From Myxococcus stipitatus (lineage in GTDB: Bacteria > Myxococcota > Myxococcia > Myxococcales > Myxococcaceae), in assembly GCF_038561935.1 (NCBI RefSeq), contig NZ_CP102770.1, forward strand, positions 9,052,001 through 9,116,000: a DNA stretch of 64,000 bases, in the 5' to 3' direction. The notes beneath the pieces are model-generated. The model ran no database searches and was not told where the DNA came from. It was given only the letters and a program-made list of their open reading frames with translations. Positions within the stretch are counted from its first letter, which is position 1, and every line of letters begins with the position of its first letter. The position numbers and the translations under genes are program-made. This document shows positions 19,816-27,639 of this stretch, in pieces.

Positions 19816-20301
19816 TCAGGCGGTGGGCGGCTTCTTGGCGCGGCCCATCGTCTTCTTGGAGGTGGCGGGGGCCTTCTTGGCGGCGCGAGCCCCTCCCGCC
19901 TTGCGGCCAATGGACTTGGAGCCGGGCTTCTTCGCGGCGCGAGGCTCCGCCTTGGGAGGCGCCTCGGCGGCGGGCGGGGGCGAGGCCTGCTTCTTCTGCT
20001 GCGGGGGCGGGGGAGCGGCCTTGCTGGCGCCGGCGCCCTCTTCCGGGGTGAAGGCGCGCTCCACGGCGCCCTCCACCTGGCGCACGGCGGTTTCAATCTT
20101 CTCCGCCGCGACCTTCGTGGTGGTGGCCGCCCAGGTCCGCAGCTGCTCCAGGCCTTCCTTCACCTTCGCCTGCTTCTCGGGGTCCTTCACTTCCTTGAGG
20201 AGGCGCTGGGCCTCACCGCGGAGGTCGTCGGTGGTGCGCTTGAGCTCGTCGCCCGTGCGCTTGAGGAAGTCCATCAACTGCTTGTCCCACTTCTCGGCCA
20301 T
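19816..20301 (-). CDS. Helical protein with a basic Lys/Ala/Pro-rich tail
   Basis: 161 residues from the ATG at 20301, which has GAGAGGA eight bases upstream. Residues 1-80 are amphipathic helices (KWDKQLMDFLKRTGDELKRT and so on), reminiscent of phasin-like or apolipoprotein-like helices. Residues 85-161 are low-complexity, rich in K, A and P (KKAPATSKKT, AAKKPGSKS), like histone-H1-type bacterial proteins. Nucleic-acid binding is a reasonable guess for the tail only. It lies upstream of grpE on the same strand, 108 bases away. Family not recognised. Confidence 0.7.
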   Translation of the reverse strand: MAEKWDKQLMDFLKRTGDELKRTTDDLRGEAQRLLKEVKDPEKQAKVKEGLEQLRTWAATTTKVAAEKIETAVRQVEGAVERAFTPEEGAGASKAAPPPPQQKKQASPPPAAEAPPKAEPRAAKKPGSKSIGRKAGGARAAKKAPATSKKTMGRAKKPPTA

Positions 20302-20499
20302 TGCGCAGGTCCTCTCGTCGGGCGGCAGCGCCCCCCATGGTTCGGCGGCGTTCGAATATGTCACGGACGGAGGCGGGGTTGATTGCCCTTCCCGTGGGAG
20401 ACGGCGGGCGCGGGCAGTCCCCGGGGGAATCCGCTAGAATGTCGGGTTCTGAATACGGTGCGGGCGGCAGCAGCCTCCGCCCCGCGGGAGCCCCCATCC

Positions 20500-22038
20500 A
20501 TGTCCATCATCCGCGCGGCCGCGACACTCGTGGTCCTGTCCCTTCTGAGCGCATGCTCGGGCAGCAACCACGAAGACCCTTCCGGGGGGCCCAGGCTCCC
20601 CACCGCGGAGCTGGTCGACACCACCGTGGGCGCCGACTACGAGGTGCTCCTGACGGCCACGGGCGGCACCGCGCCCTACTTCTACAGCATGACGGAGGAG
20701 CCGCCCCCGGGCTTCTCGTTCTACTCCGACGGGAAGTTCACCGGGCCCGCCAGCGCCTCCGGCCAGTACGCCATCAAGGTGACGGTGCGCGACGCGGAGA
20801 AGACGCAGGACACGCGGACGTACCACCTGAAGGTGTGGCCCGCGCCGGTGCTCTCCACCGTCGTGCCGCCCAACGCCCTGACGGGCGGCAACTACTCGCA
20901 CCTGTTCTCCATCACCGGCGGGCGGCCGCCCCTCGTTTTCTCGGTGGCGGAGGGCACGCTGCCCGCGGGCCTGACGCTGTCGCGGGAAGGAGAGCTGTCG
21001 GGCGTCGCGCGCCAGACGGGCACCAGCATCTTCACCGTGCTCGCGCAGGACGCCAGCGGCGTGAAGGCGACGGCCCGCTTCTCCATGGAGGTGAAGCAGG
21101 GCACGGGGACTCCGGACTCCGGCCCCAACCCGTCGGGGAGCTTCCCCCTGTCCGTGGGCAACTGGAACGTGGAGTTCTTCGGAGACCCGGGCGCGGGCCC
21201 CACGGACGACACGCTCCAGCGCAACAACGTGGCGACGGTCATCAACGGCACGGACGTGGACGTCTGGGGTCTGGCGGAGGTGGTGAGCACCACGGAGTTC
21301 AACACGCTGAAGTCCCAGCTCCCCGGCTACGACGGCTTCCTCGCGAATGACGCCCGCGTCACGTCGGGCTCGGGCTACTACGACACGGACGAGCAGAAGG
21401 TGGGCGTGCTCTACAAGGCGGGCGTGGTGGAGGTGCGCGAGGCCCGGCTCATCCTGACCCAGTACAACTACGAGTTCGGAACCCGCCCTCCCCTGCGCGT
21501 GGACCTGCGCATCAAGCGGGGCGGCGCCACCGTGGACATGACCCTGGTGGTGCTGCACATGAAGGCGATGGCCACCGCGGCGGACTACACCCGGCGGAGG
21601 GACGCGGGGCAGCAGCTCAAGAACTACCTGGACACCAACCTCCCCACGCAGCGGGTGATGGTGGTGGGCGACTGGAACGACGACCTGGATACGTCCATCG
21701 TGTCGGGCTACGACACGCCCTACCGCAACTTCCTGAACGACCCGGCGCGCTACGGCTTCATCACCCACTCGCTGACGATGTCGGGCGAGACCTCCACGGT
21801 GAGCTACCGGAACTTCATCGACCACCAGCTGGCCAGCAACGAGATGCAGGCGCACTACGTCTCGGGCTCGGCGGCCTCGCTGCGTCCGTCCATCACCAAC
21901 TACGGCAAGAGCACGTCCGACCACTACCCCATCATCAGCCGCTACGACCTGGGGCAGGTGAACCCGCCGGCCTTCGGCGCCGAGGCCCCCGACACCCTCG
22001 GGCTCCAGGGGGAAGCGGCCGGATTCACCGTGCACTGA
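20500..22038 (+). CDS. Lipoprotein with two Ig-like domains and an endonuclease/exonuclease/phosphatase domain
   Basis: 512 residues. The lipoprotein signal ends at LLSAC (Cys 19). Residues about 40-210 hold two putative-Ig (He_PIG-like) domains, each with the GGxxPYxF / GLTLSxxGELSG pattern (TGGTAPYFYSM, ITGGRPPLVFS, LPAGLTLSREGELSG). Residues 218-500 are an EEP-fold domain: VGNWNVEFFG, WGLAEVV with the metal Glu, VVLHMKAM, MVVGDWNDDLDT and SDHYPIIS with the catalytic His. It is likely a surface-anchored or released metal-dependent nuclease or phosphatase. All key EEP residues that I can place are present. GGGAG precedes the ATG by nine bases. Confidence 0.85.
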   Translation: MSIIRAAATLVVLSLLSACSGSNHEDPSGGPRLPTAELVDTTVGADYEVLLTATGGTAPYFYSMTEEPPPGFSFYSDGKFTGPASASGQYAIKVTVRDAEKTQDTRTYHLKVWPAPVLSTVVPPNALTGGNYSHLFSITGGRPPLVFSVAEGTLPAGLTLSREGELSGVARQTGTSIFTVLAQDASGVKATARFSMEVKQGTGTPDSGPNPSGSFPLSVGNWNVEFFGDPGAGPTDDTLQRNNVATVINGTDVDVWGLAEVVSTTEFNTLKSQLPGYDGFLANDARVTSGSGYYDTDEQKVGVLYKAGVVEVREARLILTQYNYEFGTRPPLRVDLRIKRGGATVDMTLVVLHMKAMATAADYTRRRDAGQQLKNYLDTNLPTQRVMVVGDWNDDLDTSIVSGYDTPYRNFLNDPARYGFITHSLTMSGETSTVSYRNFIDHQLASNEMQAHYVSGSAASLRPSITNYGKSTSDHYPIISRYDLGQVNPPAFGAEAPDTLGLQGEAAGFTVH

Positions 22039-22097
22039 CGACCCGAACAACCCGATTCGCGGGCTCGCTCCGTATCGGCTGAAGGGGTGGGACGGGC

Positions 22098-22832
22098 ATG
22101 GTGCCCGGCCCGGCTCGCGTGGGGTCGGAATCAACCGTGCTGCCTGGAAATGACCGCTCCGTCTTGGAGTCCTTCCGGCGTGGGGACGCGGCTGTCCTCA
22201 CCCAGGTGTATCGCGCCTACTCGCCGGAGGTGCTGCGCTACCTCGCTCGCCGCTTCGCGGTGGGCACGGACGTGGGTGGGACCCGCACGGTGACGCTGTC
22301 CGCGCTGGACCTGGACGCCGCCCATCAGGAGACCTTCGTGCGCGCGTTTCGTCCCAACATGCGGCAGGCCTACGACGGGGTGCGCCCGTACCTGGGCTTC
22401 CTGCTGACGGTGGCGCGCTCCACGGCCATCGACCTGATGCGGGCGTCGGGGCGGGTGTCGCGCGAGGCCGTGTCGCTGGACGAGGCGCCGGAGCTGACCC
22501 ACCTCCCCAACGAGGGCCGCACCCCCGAGGAAGAGGCCCTGGGCACCGAGGTGCGGACGCTGGTCCGCCGCTTCCTGGACACGCAGTCCGAAGAGGGACG
22601 CGCGCTCGCGCAGCTGCGCTTCGTGGAGGGCCTGTCCCAGGAGGTCGCCGCCGAGCGGCTCCAGCTCACGCGCGGCGAGGTCCGCGTGCGGGAGCGCCGG
22701 CTGCGCACGCAGTTCACCGACTACCTGACGTCCTCGGGCTGGCTGGAGACGGCCCCCGAGTCCAGGCCCCTGGAGCTGGGCGTCCTCCTGGCCACCCTGG
22801 CGCTGTGCACCCTGGGGAGTGTGGCGCCATGA
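22098..22832 (+). CDS. ECF-type sigma-70 factor with hydrophobic C-terminus
   Basis: 244 residues. Region 2 spans about 20-115 (FRRGDAAVLTQVYRAYSPEV, then HQETFVRAFRPNM and YLGFLLTVARSTAIDLMR). Region 4 spans about 155-215 (RALAQLRFVEGLSQEVAAERL then the recognition helix TRGEVRVRERRLRTQF). There is no region 3. The last 20 residues (ELGVLLATLALCTLGSVAP) are strongly hydrophobic, unusual for a sigma factor and long enough for a membrane helix. First of four genes joined by ATGA overlaps; the next encodes its probable anti-sigma. Start at the ATG 22098; an internal GTG at 22137 is the alternative. Confidence 0.87.
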   Translation: MVPGPARVGSESTVLPGNDRSVLESFRRGDAAVLTQVYRAYSPEVLRYLARRFAVGTDVGGTRTVTLSALDLDAAHQETFVRAFRPNMRQAYDGVRPYLGFLLTVARSTAIDLMRASGRVSREAVSLDEAPELTHLPNEGRTPEEEALGTEVRTLVRRFLDTQSEEGRALAQLRFVEGLSQEVAAERLQLTRGEVRVRERRLRTQFTDYLTSSGWLETAPESRPLELGVLLATLALCTLGSVAP

Positions 22833-23578
22833 GATGGTACGAGCGCCACATCGACGCCAGCCTGTCGCGCTGGGCCCAAGGGGAGCTGCCCTCGGCGCAG
22901 GCCGCGCGCCTGCTGCGGCATGCACACCTGTGCCACCGGTGCGGCCCGCTCTATGAGCGCCACGCCCAGGCCCATCGCGCGCTGGAGGGCTCCTCCCAGG
23001 CGCCCTCTTCCGTGGAGCGGCAGGCGCTGACGGAGGCCGGGCTTCAGGCGGCGCTCGCGGCGGCGGCCCCGTTACCGGTGCCCTCGAAGGGGCCCGCGCT
23101 GGCGGCGCTGGGGGGCGCGGTGGCCGCGGCCCTCCTGGCGGTGATGCTGACGCCCTCGCTGACGCACGAGTTCCGCGCCCGAGGCATCGGGTCCCCTCCT
23201 CCGGGCGTGGCCCTGCGCGTCTTCTGCGCGACGTCGGGACAGCCCCTCCGCGAGCTGCACGCGGGGGAGGCCTGCCCGGCCAACGCGATGCTGGCCTTCG
23301 CCGCGGGAGGTCGGCCGCCTTACAGCCATGCCGCCGTCAGGGTGCGCGGCCCGCGCGGCCTGGAGCTCACCCGGGGGCCTTTCGCGCTGGTGGGGACGCC
23401 TGGCAAGGAAGCGCCGCTGGAGCTGACGGTGCCGCTGCCAGAAGCGGTGGGCGAGGCGCGAGTCACGGCGGCCTTCGCCAGCAGTGCCTCCGCGGCGCTG
23501 GCCGCGCTGCGGGGGGATGGGGAGCAAGAGGGGGCAGTGGTGCTCGAGCAGACACTGAGGGTAGAGGAAGGTCCATGA
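22829..23578 (+). CDS. Zinc-type anti-sigma factor, membrane-spanning
   Basis: 249 residues starting at the ATG inside the stop of the sigma gene. Residues 31-38 carry the HxxxCxxC signature of zinc anti-sigma domains (H31, C35, C38; RHAHLCHRC). A single membrane helix lies near 90-113 (LAALGGAVAAALLAVMLTPS). The C-terminal 130 residues are outside the cytosol and have no match I recognise; segments such as VRGPRGLELTRGPF look like beta strands. It should hold the adjacent sigma factor at the membrane until an envelope signal releases it. Overlaps the caspase-like gene by ATGA. Confidence 0.82.
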   Translation: MRWYERHIDASLSRWAQGELPSAQAARLLRHAHLCHRCGPLYERHAQAHRALEGSSQAPSSVERQALTEAGLQAALAAAAPLPVPSKGPALAALGGAVAAALLAVMLTPSLTHEFRARGIGSPPPGVALRVFCATSGQPLRELHAGEACPANAMLAFAAGGRPPYSHAAVRVRGPRGLELTRGPFALVGTPGKEAPLELTVPLPEAVGEARVTAAFASSASAALAALRGDGEQEGAVVLEQTLRVEEGP

Positions 23579-25305
23579 ACAAGTTGGGAGTGCTCCTTGG
23601 GGTCGCCGCGCTCCTGGCCGCGCGCGACGCCTCGGCGGACGCGGTGATTCGCCGCGCGCTTGTGATTGCCCATAACGAAAGCGACGACCCGTCCCTCCCC
23701 GCGCTGCGCTTCGCGGATGACGATGGCGTGCTGTGGGCGGAGACGCTCCAGCGGCTGGGGGTGGAGACCACGCTGCTGGTGGACCCGGACGAGGCGACCC
23801 GGGCGGAGGCCCGTCCCGTCCTCGCGGGCGCGCGGCCCCCCACGCCGGACGAGGTGAAGCGCGAGGTGGCCCGGCTGCGCGCCGCGAGCCTCGCCGACGA
23901 CGAGCTGGGCCGCGAGACGGACGTGATGGTCGTCTACGTGGGCCACGGCAACACGGATGACATGGGCCGCGCGTACTTCACGCTGGCGGGAGGACGGCTG
24001 GACAAGGCCGCGCTCTACGCGGACGTGGTGGACCCGCTGGCCGCCGACTACGTGCACGTCATCGTCGATGCGTGCCGCGCCTCGGGCGTCGTGGGCAGCC
24101 GCGGCGGGCAGATGGACGCGGCGGTGGTGGCGGAGCTGCGCGGCATGCTCGCGCGCGAGCAACTGACCACCCGGCCCACCGTGGGCGCGGTCTTCGCGGA
24201 GAGCGATGACGGCGAGACGCACGAGTGGTCCCGCCTGCGCGCGGGGGTCTTCAGCCACGTGGCGCGCTCCGGACTGTTGGGCGCCGCGGACATCAACGGC
24301 GATGGACAGGTGGAGTACAGCGAGCTGGGCGCGTTCGTCTCCGCGTCGCTGCGAGGCGTGAAGGGACTGCCCGCCCGGCTGAGCGTCCACGCCTTCGCGC
24401 CCACGGGTGCGCCCCGCCGTCCCCTGGTGGGGCCCGCGCCCGAGGGGCCCAGCCTCATGCTGTCCTCCCAGCAGGCCCTCTCGCGCGTCTCCGTGGAGGA
24501 CGCGGAGGGACGACGGCTCGCGGACGTGCGCCGCGCCGAGGACCAGTACGTGATGCTCCGCCTGCCGGAGCGTGACGCGTACTGGGTGCGCACGCCCACC
24601 AGCGAGGTGCGCATCCCCCGCGCCGCGCTGGCGGAGGGCATGCCGCAGCTCGAGCCGCGTGAGCTGCAAGAGCGTGGACCCGCCGAGGAAGCCCTGAGCC
24701 GCGGCCTGTTCGCCGTGCCGCTCGACAAGGATTTCTATGACCAGTACGTGGTCACGGCGGGGCTCGTGCCGGTGGACTTCACGCATGCCTTCCCACCTGG
24801 GACGCTGGGGCCCGCGCCCGCGGGGGGCTTCTCGCGGACGAGCCAGGAGGCCTCTCCGTGGGAGGTGGGCCTGCAAGGGCACCAGGCGCCGCTGGGGCTG
24901 GGGCCCATCGCCGCGGGGCCCAGCATCTCCTACCGCCGCGAGGCCCTGTCCGCCTTCTACTTGGGCGCGCGCGGCAGCTACACGCTGACGCCTTGGGCCT
25001 CGGACGGACTGCGCACCTACCGCGCGACGGTGCAGGGCCTGCTCGGCGCGCGCGACGTGTTCCACACGCCGCTGTTCCTCGAGGCGGGGCTCGGCTGGGG
25101 CGCGCTGGGCGTGTCCTCTCCCGGCAAGTACATGGGCGACCTGACGGTGCTGACGAGCCATGCGGCGGTCGGGGTGACGCGAAAGGGCTTTGGCTTGAAG
25201 TGGCGGCTGGCCGCCACGGCCGCGATGGACCGGGTCACCCTGGATGGTGCCAACCGGTGGGATGGAATGCTGGGGATGGAGCTGTCCGCGACCACCTTCC
25301 GATGA
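23575..25305 (+). CDS. Exported caspase-like (peptidase C14) protein with EF-hand
   Basis: 576 residues. A signal peptide ends near residue 22 (LLAARDASADA). Residues 24-260 form a caspase/metacaspase p20-type fold: RALVIAHNESDDPSLPALRFADDD, catalytic His in YVGHG (H124) and catalytic Cys in VDACRASG (C167). An EF-hand-like loop DINGDGQVEYSELGAF follows near 239-254. The last 180 residues have alternating strands (SISYRREALSAFYLGARG, FLEAGLGWGALG) and could be an outer-membrane barrel; that is inference. Caspase-fold peptidases cleave after Arg/Lys or Asp; an export signal on one is uncommon. It is coupled by ATGA overlaps to the anti-sigma and to the next lipoprotein gene. Confidence 0.85.
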   Translation: MNKLGVLLGVAALLAARDASADAVIRRALVIAHNESDDPSLPALRFADDDGVLWAETLQRLGVETTLLVDPDEATRAEARPVLAGARPPTPDEVKREVARLRAASLADDELGRETDVMVVYVGHGNTDDMGRAYFTLAGGRLDKAALYADVVDPLAADYVHVIVDACRASGVVGSRGGQMDAAVVAELRGMLAREQLTTRPTVGAVFAESDDGETHEWSRLRAGVFSHVARSGLLGAADINGDGQVEYSELGAFVSASLRGVKGLPARLSVHAFAPTGAPRRPLVGPAPEGPSLMLSSQQALSRVSVEDAEGRRLADVRRAEDQYVMLRLPERDAYWVRTPTSEVRIPRAALAEGMPQLEPRELQERGPAEEALSRGLFAVPLDKDFYDQYVVTAGLVPVDFTHAFPPGTLGPAPAGGFSRTSQEASPWEVGLQGHQAPLGLGPIAAGPSISYRREALSAFYLGARGSYTLTPWASDGLRTYRATVQGLLGARDVFHTPLFLEAGLGWGALGVSSPGKYMGDLTVLTSHAAVGVTRKGFGLKWRLAATAAMDRVTLDGANRWDGMLGMELSATTFR

Positions 25306-27536
25306 ACGCTCACGCCCAAGACGCCACCACCGCGCGGACCTGGACCGCCCTCCTGTTCGTCCTGCTGTTGGGAGGCTGTGACGACATCCGCCTGGGGAAC
25401 ATCCTCCCCGCCCACGCGACGCTCACGCGCTCCGAGGTGGAGCCGCCCGGGCCCCAGTGCGAGCACGGTGGACGCGTGGTCTTCGCGGGCCCGGACGAGA
25501 ACGACGACGGCGTCCTCTCCGAGAGCGAGGTCGCCACGGCCCGGTATGTCTGCGCGGATCCGCTCCCCGCCATGCTGACGCGCACACGCGAGGAGCCCAA
25601 GGGGGCCCACTGCGAGCTGGGCGGGCACGCGGTGGAGACAGGGCCGGACACGAACGATGACGGGCTCCTCTCCGAGGCCGAGGTCACGGCCACTCGCTAC
25701 CTCTGCGCCGAGGCGCCTCGAGCCGTGTTGTTGCGCATGCGCGAGGAGCCCGCGGGTGTCCATTGCGAGCGAGGCGGGCGCGCCGTGGAGACGGGCCTGG
25801 ACACCGACGCGAGCGGCGTGCTGGAGAGCACCGAGGTCGTCGACACCGCGTATGTCTGCGCCACGGCCTTTCCCGGCATCCTCGTCAGCACGGTGCCGGT
25901 CCCCAAGGGAGCGGTGTGTCCCCATGGCGGCCAGCTCACGCACGCGGGAAGCGACCTCAACGGGGATGGCCTCCTGTCCGACGAGGAGCCCTCTCGCAAG
26001 GTGACGACCTGCCGGGAGCTCGAGCCCGTCGTGTCCCGCCTGGTGCTGTTGAACACCCGCGCCGAGGCCTGCACCGGCCGGGACACCTACGCCCTGGAGG
26101 CCGGCGGGGACGTGGACCTGGACGGCGTGCTCGATGACGGCGAGGTGCGCGCGATGATGCGCGTGTGCAAGCCGATGGACCCCTTGTTGCGGATTCATCG
26201 CGCCGAGCCCCCGGGCTCCCATTGCATCTCAGGGGGCGTCGCGGTGACGGCGGGCGGGGACAAGAATGGCGACAATGTCTTGCAGGAGAGCGAGGTCATC
26301 GGCGTCACGTATGTCTGTCAGCCCTCGGCCACCTTCGATGGCGACTACGAGCTGCGGGACGCCTCGGACGCGGCGGCCCTTCAGTCCATCTCCCGCATCC
26401 GGGGAGACCTCATCGTCTCCGCGCCCGAGCTGGTGGAGCTCCTCCTTCCCGGGCTCGAGTCCGTCGAAGGCTCGGTGACGATTCAGGACAACTCCGCGCT
26501 CACCCGGGTGGTGGCCCCCGCCCTGCGCTTCGTCCAGGAGGACCTCACCCTCGCCAACAACCTGCACCTGACCGGGGTGACGCTGGGCCCCTCCGACGCG
26601 TCCGGGCCTCCGCTGTGGGTCGGAGGCACCTTGAAGATCGAGGGCAACGACGCGCTCGAGAGCCTGGAGGGGCTCCATGCCGCGCCTCGCTGGAGCTTCC
26701 TGCTGAAGCAGAACAACCAGCTGACCGCGCCCGGTCACTTCCCCTTCATGGACCACCTCCGAGGGGAGCTCATCATCGAAGCCAACCAAAGCCTGACGGA
26801 GCTCCCTCTCTTCTCCGGTCTCCAGGTCGTCGAGGACCTGGTGAAGATTCGCAAGAACCCCGCGCTGAAGACACTCGACGGGCTGCAGACCCTCCAACGC
26901 GTCAACACGGACTTCATCCTCGAGGACAACGACTCGGTGACGAGCACATCCGTGCTGAAGAAGCTCACCTTCGTCGGCAGCACCCTTTCGGTCATCCGCA
27001 ACAACGCGCTGCGGACCTTCTCCCTCCCCGCGCTGTCCTGGGCCCTGACGAAAATCCACGTCGAGGAGAACTCCGTCCTGGAGGAGGTCGGCCCCTTCGG
27101 AAGCAGGTTGGAGACCAGCGACTTCTGGCTCTACGAGAACCCGGAGCTCTTGCGCATCACCGGACTGGGCTCGCCGCTGAGCATCTTGGGAGACCTGGTC
27201 ATCGTCGGCAGCAAGAAGCTGGAGAACCTGGGGGCCTTCTCGGCGCTGAGGTCACTGAGGTCGCTGACCGTGGAGTACTGCGACGCGCTGACGAGCCTGG
27301 AAGGACTGCACCAGGTCGTCTCGATGAAGACGCTCATCGTGCGCAGCAACCCGGGGCTCACCGAACTCCGGCTCGATGCGCTGGAGAACGTGAGCAGCGT
27401 GTTCAACGTGATGTTCAACGAATGGCTGCCCGCCTGTCAGGTCATCGCCTTGGCGGAGGCCGTCCACACCGGCCCCCGGGACCAGCGCTACACCCGCAGC
27501 AACTACGAAGGCGCCAGCTGCGAGCCGCCACAATAG
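25302..27536 (+). CDS. Lipoprotein with six Cys-repeat units and an L-domain-like region
   Basis: 744 residues. A lipoprotein signal ends at LLGGC after an unusually long N-region (about residue 26). Residues 35-340 hold six ~48-residue repeats, each with a conserved first Cys in GxxCxxGG, a DxNxDGxLxxxE calcium-loop-like stretch, and a closing YVCA; they resemble the repeats called DUF7151 in myxobacterial proteins. Residues about 345-730 are an L-domain/leucine-rich-like solenoid: IRGDLIVSAPELVELLLPGL, LESVEGSVTIQDNSALTRVV, LVKIRKNPALKTLDGL. Such domains bind ligands at the cell surface. Last gene of the sigma/anti-sigma/caspase operon, followed by a perfect hairpin at 27547. Confidence 0.82.
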   Translation: MNAHAQDATTARTWTALLFVLLLGGCDDIRLGNILPAHATLTRSEVEPPGPQCEHGGRVVFAGPDENDDGVLSESEVATARYVCADPLPAMLTRTREEPKGAHCELGGHAVETGPDTNDDGLLSEAEVTATRYLCAEAPRAVLLRMREEPAGVHCERGGRAVETGLDTDASGVLESTEVVDTAYVCATAFPGILVSTVPVPKGAVCPHGGQLTHAGSDLNGDGLLSDEEPSRKVTTCRELEPVVSRLVLLNTRAEACTGRDTYALEAGGDVDLDGVLDDGEVRAMMRVCKPMDPLLRIHRAEPPGSHCISGGVAVTAGGDKNGDNVLQESEVIGVTYVCQPSATFDGDYELRDASDAAALQSISRIRGDLIVSAPELVELLLPGLESVEGSVTIQDNSALTRVVAPALRFVQEDLTLANNLHLTGVTLGPSDASGPPLWVGGTLKIEGNDALESLEGLHAAPRWSFLLKQNNQLTAPGHFPFMDHLRGELIIEANQSLTELPLFSGLQVVEDLVKIRKNPALKTLDGLQTLQRVNTDFILEDNDSVTSTSVLKKLTFVGSTLSVIRNNALRTFSLPALSWALTKIHVEENSVLEEVGPFGSRLETSDFWLYENPELLRITGLGSPLSILGDLVIVGSKKLENLGAFSALRSLRSLTVEYCDALTSLEGLHQVVSMKTLIVRSNPGLTELRLDALENVSSVFNVMFNEWLPACQVIALAEAVHTGPRDQRYTRSNYEGASCEPPQ

Positions 27537-27546
27537 CGCCCCGACC

Positions 27547-27569
27547 GGACGCTCGAAGTCCGAGCGTCC
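27547..27569 (+). terminator. Perfect hairpin closing the sigma/caspase operon
   Basis: GGACGCTCG (27547-27555) and CGAGCGTCC (27561-27569) form a 9-bp perfect stem with a 5-base loop, starting ten bases after the stop codon. No T-run follows. It separates the operon from the response-regulator gene on the same strand. Confidence 0.65.
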
Positions 27570-27590
27570 CCTGAAGGGCCCGGTCCCCCG

Positions 27591-27628
27591 CCTGGAGAAC
27601 ACCACCGCGTCGGTGCGTTCTCTCCAGG
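27591..27628 (+). promoter_or_regulatory. Hairpin in the leader of the redox response-regulator gene
   Basis: CCTGGAGA (27591-27598) pairs with TCTCCAGG (27621-27628), and inside it CACC (27603-27606) pairs with GGTG (27612-27615). The right arm ends in AGGGGG, the likely ribosome site of the gene starting at 27640. A structure here could mask translation initiation; this is inference from pairing alone. Confidence 0.4.
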
Positions 27629-27639
27629 GGGCGTACCGC

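Noticed and set aside
17290-20382. A 1030-codon open frame on the plus strand.
   Set aside because: It is antisense to dnaK and grpE, both certain genes, and has shadow composition (His/Arg/Leu-rich without domains).
22045-22080. GAAC and CGTATC upstream of the ECF sigma gene as an autoregulatory promoter.
   Set aside because: The spacing is about 20 bases instead of the usual 16-17, and the -35 has only part of the GGAAC core.
23320-25161. A 613-codon open frame on the minus strand.
   Set aside because: It is antisense to the caspase-like gene, which has intact catalytic motifs and coupled neighbours.
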